Source of the DNA: Heyndrickxia camelliae
GTDB taxonomy: Bacteria > Bacillota > Bacilli > Bacillales > Bacillaceae_C
Reading direction: 5' to 3'
NCBI RefSeq assembly: GCF_002844575.1
Contig: NZ_PIQO01000028.1
Coordinates: 1 to 50,095, forward strand
DNA: 50,095 nucleotides
The notes below the pieces were generated by a model, which was not told the origin of the DNA, searched no databases, and saw only the letters and a list, made by a program, of their open reading frames with translations. This document shows positions 1 to 8,020 of this stretch, piece after piece. A program made the position numbers and the translations under genes. Each line of letters opens with the position of its first letter. The first letter of the stretch is position 1.

Positions 1-1154
1 TCATCTTAGAGGTGGGTTTTGTCCCAGCCTCGTCTTTTTTAGTTTTTTTAATGGATACATTCCTCCTTTTTATTAGATATTCATAAATACATTGCTGGGA
101 TTGGAATTAATGCGCCAATTTTTGTAGATCAGGGGAGAATTTCTTCGTTGATTATTTCACGCACTTGATATAGATTTTAAAACAGTTGGTAAGAAATCAG
201 GCAGTTTTGCTCCTGTTACTTAATAACCTGCATGATTATTTATCTTCTTTAATTCGTGGTGCAGTTCCATCCCTTTTCCCTTGATTGACCATCAAATTCT
301 GAGCTTCTCATGTCACACAAAATGTGCATGAGTCTGTACAGGTTCTTAATGTGTTGATCGAATGACCTTTTTTATGAAGCCATCTTCTATGTACACATCT
401 TCCTCTTCGCGATTTCCAATATGCTTTTCACAAAAATTCTTATTAAATTTTCGTTTGGTGCCAAATAACACAATCTTTATGTTACAGGTGTGAATCACAA
501 TTGACTGCAAAGCAAGCAAAATACAACTCCCATTACAAACCTATAGTTGTTTAGTCAGTGGATTTATGGTATGAGACATGCTTTTTTCATTAATGCCATT
601 TAACAAATACGCACTTGACTTAGGCTCCATTTTAAGAGTTCCAATTGGATATTGGTCAAATAGTTATGGTGCCAGCAAGTTGTTTATAATAAGTTTTTTA
701 TTTTTAATTTTACTGGTGACAAAGCATTACTGATTTGATAATCGGAAAATAATAGGAATTGGAGTTTCTGCGTTTTCAGTAGGGGTTACTTTATAATATT
801 TTCCATAAGAGCAACGGGAATTTCTTAACGGCATATATACCTCTGATAATATATTCCATTAAAATCTTTTCTGCAATGTTATTATGTAAAAAATATAGGT
901 GGAGTGCTAATGTAAAATTATTTATTATATTATAAATAATAGTTGTTTTAAGTAATTTTATATAAAGAGATAAGAAAGAAAAAAGAATAGTGAAGTAGTT
1001 AAAAAATAATCGATTTTCCAATGATTTAATTTCCGTCAAGTACAATGCAATGATATGCTTTAGATACAATGGGATATACAATTAAAATGCTCATATTGAT
1101 TGTGTTGCTTTACAAATATGATAGAAAAAAATCTGCATCAAAGGGGATGTTGTT
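1..1154. other. Gene-poor leader region upstream of moaA
   Basis: No intact gene with a credible start and ribosome binding site was found in this 1.15-kb stretch. The first 40 bases read on the minus strand as GACGAGGCTGGGACAAAACC, which resembles intergenic elements beginning GAGGCTGGGACA that I recall from Bacillaceae genomes; that resemblance is from memory. Between about 346 and 790 one minus-strand frame stays coding-like but is broken by stop codons (separate entry). The remainder is very AT-rich and I see nothing definite in it. Confidence 0.5.
346..790 (-). pseudogene. Possible decayed coding sequence, unrecognised
   Basis: One minus-strand frame ending at the TAA at 346-348 reads like protein over roughly 145 codons but contains about three internal stop codons. 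Readable segments include IKIVLFGTKRKFNKNF and GNREEEDVYIEDGFIKKVIR near the end. There is no start codon with a ribosome binding site. I do not recognise the family. It may be a mutated gene or a chance open frame in AT-rich DNA. The continuous charged and hydrophobic mix of the last 60 codons is the main reason to list it. Confidence 0.25.
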
Positions 1155-2165
1155 TTGAATGCTATGATTACCGATCAGTTCAATAGACCGTTGCACGACT
1201 TGCGAATTTCCGTTACGGATCGATGTAATTTCCGTTGTCAGTACTGTATGCCTGCAGAAATTTTTGGTCCTGATTTCCCTTTTTTATCAAAGAATGAGGT
1301 TTTATCATTTGAAGAGATTGAGAGACTTGCTAAATTGTTTGCCGATTTAGGAGTGAAAAAAATCAGATTAACAGGCGGTGAGCCTTTACTTCGAAGAGGT
1401 CTTCCTGAATTAATCGAGAAACTTACCCGAATTGAAGGAATTACAGATATGGGGCTCACAACAAATGGTTTATTGCTTTCCCGTCTTGCCGAAGATTTAT
1501 ATGATGCCGGACTGCGCCGATTGAATATTAGTTTAGATGCATTAGATGATAACATATTTAAAAAGCTGAATGGAAGAGGGGTTTCGTCAAGAGAAATTTT
1601 AGCAGGGATAGATAAAGCTTGTGAAATGGGATTTGAAGTTAAAGTGAATATGGTCGTGCAGAGAGGGGTAAATGATCAAGAAATTGTCCCCATGGCAGCA
1701 TATTTCCGCGAAAAAGGGATCTCATTGCGCTTTATTGAGTTTATGGATGTGGGAAATTCAAATGGTTGGAATATGGAAAAGGTAATCACTAAAAAAGAAA
1801 TGTATGAGATCTTGTCTTCTCATTTTGAATTAGAGCCTGTTGATGCGGCATATTTCGGCGAAGTGGCGAAACGATACCGTTTTAAAGAAAGCAATGCGGA
1901 GGTAGGATTTATTACCTCTGTTTCAGAATCCTTTTGCTCTAGCTGTACAAGGGCAAGAATTTCTGCAGACGGAAAGCTATACACATGTCTTTTTGCAAGC
2001 CATGGGACTGATCTTAGAGCGTTTCTTCGCGATCGTTCATCTGATGAAACAATAAAAACCAAAATCACTTCTATTTGGAGCAAGCGTGCAGATAGATATT
2101 CAGATCAAAGAAATAATCTTCAAACACCGAAGAAAAAAATCGAAATGTCCTACATTGGTGGATAA
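1155..2165 (+). CDS. moaA: GTP 3',8-cyclase MoaA (molybdenum cofactor biosynthesis)
   Basis: Radical SAM enzyme that converts GTP to (8S)-3',8-cyclo-7,8-dihydroguanosine 5'-triphosphate, the first step of molybdopterin synthesis, in the cytoplasm. The N-terminal 4Fe-4S motif CNFRCQYC (Cys24, Cys28, Cys31) and the C-terminal cluster Cys261, Cys264 and Cys278 (CX2CX13C) are both present. The protein ends in the conserved Gly-Gly tail of MoaA. Its 336 residues match the usual length of about 340. The start is TTG at 1155, 5 nt after the AAGGGGATG site at 1141-1149; ATG at 1164 would be spaced rather far. moeA and mobB follow on the same strand; moaC, moaB/mogA, moaD and moaE are not in the window. 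Confidence 0.96.
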   Translation: MNAMITDQFNRPLHDLRISVTDRCNFRCQYCMPAEIFGPDFPFLSKNEVLSFEEIERLAKLFADLGVKKIRLTGGEPLLRRGLPELIEKLTRIEGITDMGLTTNGLLLSRLAEDLYDAGLRRLNISLDALDDNIFKKLNGRGVSSREILAGIDKACEMGFEVKVNMVVQRGVNDQEIVPMAAYFREKGISLRFIEFMDVGNSNGWNMEKVITKKEMYEILSSHFELEPVDAAYFGEVAKRYRFKESNAEVGFITSVSESFCSSCTRARISADGKLYTCLFASHGTDLRAFLRDRSSDETIKTKITSIWSKRADRYSDQRNNLQTPKKKIEMSYIGG

Positions 2166-2300
2166 AACTGTCTATATATGAAAAGTCGTATAATCTATAC
2201 TGCTTTTTTGGGAAAATATTATACTAGAAAAAAGTGTGATTCAGATAAACTATTAATTATCGAACTGGAAAGTATAAACAAACATAAAGGGGGATTCACA

Positions 2301-3593
2301 GTGATAGAACGTCGAAAGCCCATTTGGGTAAAAGAAGCAACCGAGAAAATAATGGAATTAAAAAGGCGAGGGGAGATGGAGTGGGTATCTATTGAAGAAT
2401 GTGACGGAAGATTTCTCGCGGCGCCTTTAATAGCTGATCATGATGTTCCTCCATTTGATCGCTCCCCATATGATGGGTTTGCCATCCGATCTTGTGATAC
2501 TTTGTCTGGATCCAGTAAAAATCCACTACAATTTGAAGTTGTCGATGAAATTGGTGCCGGTCAAGTAAGTATGAAACACCTCCAAGAATTCCAAGCTATT
2601 CGGATTATGACTGGAGCAGCAATTCCGCAGGGAGCGGATGCGGTTATTATGCTAGAGCTTGTGAAAGAAGAAACCTCCCTTGATAAAAAAATCATTACGA
2701 TAAAAAGAAAAGTAAATGCAGGAGAAAATATTTCTTTCCAAGGGGAAGATGCAAAAAAGGGTCAGAAGCTATTAGAGCAGGGCACGATGATTAATCCAGG
2801 CGTGAAGGCGCTTTTGGCCACTTTCGGATATCATAAGGTTCCAGTAGCGAAGAAACCGGTCATAGGTGTCATTGCAACAGGAAGTGAGTTATTAAGAGTG
2901 GAGGAACCACTTTCGCCTGGTAAAATCCGTAATAGTAATGGATATATGATTGAATCTCAAATTATCAAAGCAGGAGCCTCCGTTAAAAAGTATGAAAATT
3001 GTGCAGATGATTTGGAATCATTGCTAGCGGCTGTGAAGTCTGCGATGAAGGAATGTGACATTATTATTACAACCGGCGGTGTTTCAGTGGGGGATTTTGA
3101 TTATCTCCCAGAGATTTATAAACAAATAGGTGCTGAAGTATTATTCAATAAAATTGCGATGCGCCCGGGAAGTGTTACTACCGTTGCTAAATGCGAGAAC
3201 AAATTATTTTTTGGTCTTTCCGGCAACCCATCTGCATGCTATGTAGGATTTGAATTATATGTTCGTCCCATCATTCGTTACTGGCTTTACTCAAACAAGC
3301 CATTCTTACGAAAAGCAACTGCAATATTAAATGCTGATTTTCCTAAACCGAACCCATTTAATCGCTTTGTCCGCGGTAGATTAAGTTATGATAATGGAAG
3401 AATATTTGTTGAGCCTGTTGGATTGGACAAATCAAATGTTGTGACATCCGTAGCATGGGCAGATTGTTTAATCGTTTTGCCCGGTGGGACAAGAGGGTAT
3501 TTGAATGGCGATCTAGTAGATATTCTATTGCTAGAGGATCAGTCAGGAAGTGATGAACAGTGGAAGGAAAAACGCAGATCTTCCAAATTGTAG
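2301..3593 (+). CDS. moeA: Molybdopterin molybdenumtransferase MoeA
   Basis: Inserts molybdate into adenylylated molybdopterin, completing the basic molybdenum cofactor. Family signatures include PPFDRSPYDGFA near residue 52, RIMTGAAIPQGADAV, VIATGSELL, TTGGVSVGDFDY and FFGLSGNPSACYVGFE, in the order expected for MoeA domains. The open frame extends upstream to an ATG at 2178, but GTG at 2301 has AAAGGGGG at 2286-2293 in front of it and gives 430 residues, the normal Bacillus length, so GTG is preferred. Its 3' end overlaps mobB by 34 nt, pointing to one transcript. The 135-nt gap after moaA shows no clear terminator. Confidence 0.95.
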   Translation: MIERRKPIWVKEATEKIMELKRRGEMEWVSIEECDGRFLAAPLIADHDVPPFDRSPYDGFAIRSCDTLSGSSKNPLQFEVVDEIGAGQVSMKHLQEFQAIRIMTGAAIPQGADAVIMLELVKEETSLDKKIITIKRKVNAGENISFQGEDAKKGQKLLEQGTMINPGVKALLATFGYHKVPVAKKPVIGVIATGSELLRVEEPLSPGKIRNSNGYMIESQIIKAGASVKKYENCADDLESLLAAVKSAMKECDIIITTGGVSVGDFDYLPEIYKQIGAEVLFNKIAMRPGSVTTVAKCENKLFFGLSGNPSACYVGFELYVRPIIRYWLYSNKPFLRKATAILNADFPKPNPFNRFVRGRLSYDNGRIFVEPVGLDKSNVVTSVAWADCLIVLPGGTRGYLNGDLVDILLLEDQSGSDEQWKEKRRSSKL

Positions 3594-4078
3594 GATATCA
3601 AAACAGCGGAAAAACGACGATTATTCAGGAAATAACTGAACGTGCGAAAAAAGCTGGATTAAAAATTGGTTCTATTAAACACCATGGCCACAGTGGAACT
3701 CCCACAAAAGAAAGTAATGAGAAAGACAGTGAAAAGCATCTTCAGGCGGGGGCAGTTTATGCAGCTGTTGAAGGAAATGGTGAGTTAATTATCAAAAACC
3801 AATTCAACTATTGGTCCCTGGATGAAATTTTGGATATTTATCGTCATCTCTCTTTAGACTTGATTTTAATTGAAGGGTATAAACATTCTCAGTTACCAAA
3901 AGCTGTTATTATTAGAAGTAAGGAGGATCTCCCTCTATTGAAAGAATTATCGAATGTTCAAGCTGTAATAACATGGATTCCATTGACCGGAACGTATGAA
4001 ATTCCAGTGTTTTCGATTGAACAAAAATCCACATTTATGGAATGGTTATTTCATTATTTAACTATTCATATTCGATAG
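3560..4078 (+). CDS. mobB: Molybdopterin-guanine dinucleotide biosynthesis adapter protein MobB
   Basis: P-loop GTP-binding protein that assists attachment of GMP to molybdopterin. The Walker A motif GYQNSGKTT starts at Gly12, and the segments IGSIKHHGHSG and LILIEGYKHSQLPK are typical of MobB. The 172-residue length fits the family. The start is GTG at 3560, inside the end of moeA, with AGGAAG shortly upstream; the 34-nt overlap suggests translational coupling. MobA, which makes the dinucleotide form, is not next to it. The bacterial XDH-type enzyme encoded at 17727-21340 would more usually use a cytosine dinucleotide, so the link between the two loci is an inference. Confidence 0.93.
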   Translation: MEGKTQIFQIVGYQNSGKTTIIQEITERAKKAGLKIGSIKHHGHSGTPTKESNEKDSEKHLQAGAVYAAVEGNGELIIKNQFNYWSLDEILDIYRHLSLDLILIEGYKHSQLPKAVIIRSKEDLPLLKELSNVQAVITWIPLTGTYEIPVFSIEQKSTFMEWLFHYLTIHIR

Positions 4079-4628
4079 ATAATATCATCCGAATATTGAA
4101 AAAATCGATAAAGGCATGATAAACCCCTGATCCGATTACAACTGGATGTGGGAATTTAACCATTTAGTATTTAAAAGACGTTGTTTTCAAAATGGAAATG
4201 TTGAAATGTACTTCTTCCAATGCTTTTAATCTTACATAAACAAGTCGATATGTAATATATGCGTAAAAAGGTGCGGATCGTTATGGAGCCTCATTCTTAA
4301 TTCTTTCAATATATACTCAATAGTCTTGTGGTTATCTTCAAAAGAATATATTCCTTCCTTGGCAGAAAGTTCACCAGGGTAGGGGGTGCTTTTCATATTG
4401 CATAAGGAAGGATGTTGTTCCCTTTCTTATTTTTCGGTGTGCTTTTAAAAGTTTTCTAACTGAGTATAAATGCACACCTTTTAGAGAGAATCATGACACC
4501 ATTTTCTTTCTAGTTTCTGTCATTATCACATCAATGTTTTTAACTACATTTTTATCTGAAATTTAGAAAACAGTTCATAATGTTGCATAATGTAATATAA
4601 GTTTGTTTCTAAATCGGTATTAATGAAA
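4079..4628. other. Gene-poor gap after mobB
   Basis: About 550 bases with no intact gene. The only structured content is a minus-strand coding-like fragment at about 4232-4426 (separate entry). No clear terminator for mobB was found. The rest is AT-rich and appears featureless. Confidence 0.5.
4232..4426 (-). pseudogene. Coding-like fragment, probable gene remnant
   Basis: On the minus strand a frame open from 4426 to the TAA at 4232-4234 reads like real protein, for example STPYPGELSAKEGIYSFED followed by EYILKELRMRLHNDP and FTHILHIDLFM. An ATG at 4396 would give 54 residues but has no ribosome binding site. The composition (charged helices, Pro and Gly early) is unlike random AT-rich translation. 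It is best read as the 3' end of a lost gene. The family is not recognised. Confidence 0.35.
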
Positions 4629-4656
4629 AAGACTAAAGAAATTAATCTTTAGTCTT
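4625..4656 (-). terminator. Intrinsic terminator of ykuS
   Basis: Perfect 10-bp stem AAGACTAAAG (4629-4638) with CTTTAGTCTT (4647-4656), followed on the minus strand by a TTTTT run at 4626-4630. It lies 8 nt past the ykuS stop codon. Confidence 0.85.
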
Positions 4657-4663
4657 GAAATAC

Positions 4664-4906
4664 TTATTGAATTCTGCTTTCAACCTCTTTACAAACTTCA
4701 TCAGCTGACATGCCCCGAGCATCGATAACAGATCCTTGGATAACCACATTTTGAATACCCATTACATTTTCATCTCCGCCTGTCACAACACAGCAATCAC
4801 AGCCCTTTGCATCCTGTTCATTTTTCAGCTCTACAACATCATATCCTTTTTCGCGGAGGACCTGCGATACATTAGATAATGATTGTTCTACACCGATTTT
4901 CGCCAT
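4664..4906 (-). CDS. ykuS: UPF0180 family protein YkuS
   Basis: Small cytoplasmic protein of unknown function, 80 residues, matching the UPF0180/YkuS family (about 81 residues in Bacillus subtilis). The N-terminal [13 protein letters not shown] and the central [17 protein letters not shown] are the family hallmarks; the paired Cys and the GG-D segment suggest a ligand or metal site, but no activity is known to me. The frame opens at a GTG at 4915, but that codon lies inside the AGGAGGTG site (4913-4920). The ATG at 4906, 6 nt downstream of the site, is therefore the start. It has its own terminator and is probably monocistronic. Confidence 0.9.
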   Translation of the reverse strand: MAKIGVEQSLSNVSQVLREKGYDVVELKNEQDAKGCDCCVVTGGDENVMGIQNVVIQGSVIDARGMSADEVCKEVESRIQ

Positions 4907-4977
4907 TACAAACACCTCCTCTTAACACTTTAGGGTTCCTCATTAATGGAAAATTATTCATACTGAAATAATAACCG

Positions 4978-5106
4978 TTATCTTCCGTGTTTTTTACGAG
5001 AAGCATCTGCTTTCATAGTCCCAGTTTCTTCAGTGGTTGTTCCTTGCCCTTTTACTTGCGGTGAATTTAATCCTACTTTTGACGGGTCTTTTTTCCGATT
5101 CGCCAT
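4978..5106 (-). CDS. yuzL: YuzL family small protein
   Basis: A 42-residue basic protein with the YuzL pattern: KKDPSKVGLNSPQVKGQGT at the front and MKADASRKKHGR at the end. It is Gly/Thr/Lys-rich with no predicted membrane segment. Its size and composition recall small proteins of spore-formers; the function is unknown. The start ATG at 5106 is preceded by GGAGGTG at 5112-5118 on the minus strand. It sits between ykuS (same strand, 71 nt downstream) and the divergent MFS gene. Confidence 0.85.
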   Translation of the reverse strand: MANRKKDPSKVGLNSPQVKGQGTTTEETGTMKADASRKKHGR

Positions 5107-5267
5107 TTTTTCACCTCCATTTTCATTTTTCCAAATGATAGGGTGAAGTATGTATGATGATTTGGATAGAAAATTTTTATTTCATTATTTAGAAAACGAT
5201 GTATAATCAGTTTATCGGATTATTTCGGAATGCTAATAATGTATACATGAGAAAGAGAGGTACGCAA

Positions 5268-6494
5268 ATGACGGTCGCTGCAAAGCAACAAAACAATCTC
5301 CAAATAGCAACCATTTACGGTATTTTGGTCGCTATTAGTGCTGGGCATTTTTTTAATGACTCCATCCAAGCGGTTGTGCCTGCAATGTTTCCAATATTGG
5401 AAAAAACTTTAAATCTAAACTATTCACAAATAGGATGGATCGCGTTCATGGTGAATATGACTTCATCCGTCATGCAACCTGTATTTGGTTACTATGCAGA
5501 TAAACGCTCTACACCATTCTTACTACCATTCGGTATGTTCATGACCATGGTTGGTTTAATTGGATTTGGCCTTTCACCTAATTTTTTTGTTATACTTTGT
5601 TCGGTATTTTTTATTGGAATAGGGTCAGCTGTATTTCATCCGGAAGGTTCGCGCGTTGCTTATATGGCAGCTGGAAATAAGCGTGGATTAGCGCAATCGA
5701 TATATCAAGTTGGCGGAAATTTTGGTCAGTCACTTGCGCCGGTATTTACGGCATTTATTTTTGTTCCATTTGGACAAAAAGGTGTCCTTTCCTTTGTAAT
5801 GGTTGCTATGATTGGCATTATTATCCTTAGCTTTGTTTCTAACTGGTATAAAGGGCAAATTGCAGTAGGCGTGAAGAAAGCAAAGAAGAAAGTAGCAGAA
5901 GTTGTACAAAAGTCTGTTCATCCTAAATTGAAAACGGCTATGATATTATTGGTTTTTATAGTATTTGCTCGTTCCTGGTATTCAGCCGGTATTTCTAATT
6001 TTTATCAATTTTACTTAATCGATGATTATGGTCTTTCTATTAAGCAAGCACAAATTTTTATTTTTATATTTATGATCGCAGGTGTTATCGGTACTTTCTT
6101 GGGTGGTCCATTAGCGGATCGCTTTGGAAAGCGAAATATAATCTTGTTTTCCCTGATTGGAGCAGCACCACTCACGCTTATACTTCCATATGTTCCGTTA
6201 CTTTTAGTTGTCCCTCTATTCTTTCTAATTGGATTTATTATTACGTCTAGTTTTAGTGTTACCGTTGTGTATGCACAAGAATTAATGCCACAAAAAATCG
6301 GCATGGTTTCCGGATTAATTGTTGGATTTGCATTTGGAATGGGAGCGATTGGAGCTGTACTATATGGAACACTAGCAGATATTTTTAGTATAAAATTTGT
6401 TATGATTTTCTGTAGTTTCTTACCATTGCTCGGACTGCTTACCTTATTTTTGCCTTCTGACGAAAAGGTAAGGAGATTGAATGAAGAACACTAA
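5268..6494 (+). CDS. fsr: MFS transporter, fosmidomycin resistance protein (Fsr) family
   Basis: Twelve-helix major facilitator exporter of 408 residues, in the plasma membrane. The segment SAGHFFNDSIQAVVPAMFP in helix 1, the FGYYADKRS loop and GIGSAVFHPEGSRVAY are characteristic of Fsr-type drug/H+ antiporters, and the central cytoplasmic loop is Lys-rich (VGVKKAKKK). The open frame starts at 5199, but ATG at 5268 follows GAGAGG at 5255-5260 by 7 nt and begins just before the first helix, so it is chosen. The natural substrate is unknown; fosmidomycin resistance is the family assignment and is not shown here. It ends in a terminator shared with the convergent YitT gene. Confidence 0.88.
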   Translation: MTVAAKQQNNLQIATIYGILVAISAGHFFNDSIQAVVPAMFPILEKTLNLNYSQIGWIAFMVNMTSSVMQPVFGYYADKRSTPFLLPFGMFMTMVGLIGFGLSPNFFVILCSVFFIGIGSAVFHPEGSRVAYMAAGNKRGLAQSIYQVGGNFGQSLAPVFTAFIFVPFGQKGVLSFVMVAMIGIIILSFVSNWYKGQIAVGVKKAKKKVAEVVQKSVHPKLKTAMILLVFIVFARSWYSAGISNFYQFYLIDDYGLSIKQAQIFIFIFMIAGVIGTFLGGPLADRFGKRNIILFSLIGAAPLTLILPYVPLLLVVPLFFLIGFIITSSFSVTVVYAQELMPQKIGMVSGLIVGFAFGMGAIGAVLYGTLADIFSIKFVMIFCSFLPLLGLLTLFLPSDEKVRRLNEEH

Positions 6495-6530
6495 AAAAAA
6501 AGAATCCAGCACTTGGATTCTTTTTTTGAT
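6495..6530. terminator. Bidirectional terminator between fsr and the YitT-family gene
   Basis: Hairpin AAGAATCCA / TTGGATTCTT with loop GCAC, flanked by an A-run on the left and a T-run on the right, so it can end transcripts from both convergent genes. Confidence 0.85.
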
Positions 6531-6531
6531 G

Positions 6532-7422
6532 TTAATGTATATCCTTTTTCTTAAATCTTCCACCACGAACTTCCGATATATTTCCAACTGCAAGGAATGC
6601 GTGTGGATCAAATTCTTCCACAATGGATTTTAATTTTGCCTCTTCTAATCTAGTAATAACGCAAAATATTACTTTCTTATCGGCTCCGGTGAAGGCACCT
6701 TCTCCATTTAAATAGGTAACCCCTCTACCAAGACGGGCAAGAATTGCATCCCCGATTTCGTTCGTATTGTCACTAATGATCCAAGCAGATTTTGATTCAT
6801 CGAGTCCTTGAATGACAATATCAATTGTTTTAGAGGCGATAAAATAAGTTATTAAAGAATACATTGCTCGATCCCAACCGAACACAAATCCAGCACAGGT
6901 AAATATAATAATGTTAAAAAACATGATGACTTCGCCAACACTAAAGGGGAGTTTTTTGTTTAATAAAATGGAAAGAAGTTCTGTGCCATCTAGTGAACCT
7001 CCAAAACGTATAACAATACCTACCCCGGCACCTAAAATAATTCCTCCGAATATGGTAACAAGAAACAATTCTTCCGTAAAACTAGGTACAGGATGTAAGA
7101 AATAGGTGGTTAAAGACATGACGGCAATGCCATATAAAGTGGAGATGGCAAAAGTTTTCCCTATTTGTTTATATCCGATAAAGAAAAAAGGGATATTTAA
7201 GATGAAAATAAACAATCCAAGCTGAAGGTTGGTAAAGTGGGAAAGGATAATGGAAATGCCTGTTATTCCACCATCCAATATTGCATTTGGCACGAGGAAT
7301 AATTCTAATGCTACCCCCATAATAATGGAACCTAAGGTAATAAAAATAATCCTTTTCAATAATGCAAGCCGTGATAAACGTTTATGGTTATTAATTCTAA
7401 ATAATTCCTTTGCAGCTAACAT
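6532..7422 (-). CDS. YitT family membrane protein (DUF161/DUF2179)
   Basis: Membrane protein of 296 residues with five or six hydrophobic helices in the first 200 residues, including the repeated motifs PNAILDGGITGISIILSH and GGSLDGTELLSILLN. A soluble C-terminal DUF2179 domain (GRGVTYLNGEGAFTG, then VGNISEVRGGRF) follows. This is the YitT/YpjC/YqfU architecture; no transport substrate is established. ATG at 7422 is chosen over the longer frame (7482) because GAAGGGAGAG lies about 6 nt upstream. It is monocistronic and convergent with fsr. Confidence 0.88.
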   Translation of the reverse strand: MLAAKELFRINNHKRLSRLALLKRIIFITLGSIIMGVALELFLVPNAILDGGITGISIILSHFTNLQLGLFIFILNIPFFFIGYKQIGKTFAISTLYGIAVMSLTTYFLHPVPSFTEELFLVTIFGGIILGAGVGIVIRFGGSLDGTELLSILLNKKLPFSVGEVIMFFNIIIFTCAGFVFGWDRAMYSLITYFIASKTIDIVIQGLDESKSAWIISDNTNEIGDAILARLGRGVTYLNGEGAFTGADKKVIFCVITRLEEAKLKSIVEEFDPHAFLAVGNISEVRGGRFKKKDIH

Positions 7423-7626
7423 CGATTCTCTCCCTTCAATCATGTATTTAAGTAATTTTAAAAAATGTGGTATAAAAACCATTGCTTTGAAATGAATGGT
7501 ACAGTGGAATGGAATTTACGAGTGGTTAAAAGGAATTTACTTTAAAAGGCTATATATTAATATTTTATAATAAAATAAGAAAGTTTAGAAATAACTTGCT
7601 TATTCCATTTTAATTTTATGTAATTT

Positions 7627-7836
7627 TTATTTTTGAACAAAATAAAAAAGCGATCCATCTTGAAATATTTTATAAGATAATCGCCCTTTATGTTTCACTT
7701 GTGAAAGAAGTTCTTTTTTCGTTTTTGTTTTTCGTGTCCTCATATCCGTTAATGCATATATACCTCTATTTTCCGATGGATTCCTTTTCCCTTCTCTTAC
7801 TAGTTTCTCACTTTTTTTTGCTTTGCTTTTTGACAT
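7627..7836 (-). CDS. Small basic protein conserved in Bacillaceae
   Basis: A 69-residue, strongly basic protein with the pattern VREGKRNPSENRG followed by DMRTRKTKTKKE, which I recognise only as a widespread Bacillaceae small protein, possibly YqkK-like. It has no membrane segment or cysteines. Two ATGs are in frame. The one at 7845 abuts the AAAGGAG site, while the one at 7836 is about 9 nt away, so the latter is chosen. RNA or ribosome binding would fit the charge but is only a guess. Confidence 0.7.
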   Translation of the reverse strand: MSKSKAKKSEKLVREGKRNPSENRGIYALTDMRTRKTKTKKELLSQVKHKGRLSYKIFQDGSLFYFVQK

Positions 7837-8020
7837 TTTTGTCATCTCCTTTTTAGTGAGGATATGCTCCTATTATAAATGTTTTAAAATAAAAAAACAC
7901 TCATTCAAGTGAATTTTTTCCATTTTATGTAGCACGCATCCTTCTGGACGTCTATAAGACGATTTGTGAAAAATTATGTTATATTTAACTTTATATAGTT
8001 AGTAAAGGAGTTCGCAAAAA

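Noticed and set aside
791-1081. 96-codon minus-strand open frame
   Set aside because: Composed almost only of Ile, Leu, Tyr, Phe and Asn as expected from AT-rich DNA, with no ribosome binding site and no recognisable pattern.
1098-1115. Fnr-like box TGTG...TACA before moaA
   Set aside because: Half-sites are too close together and one base is wrong in each arm.
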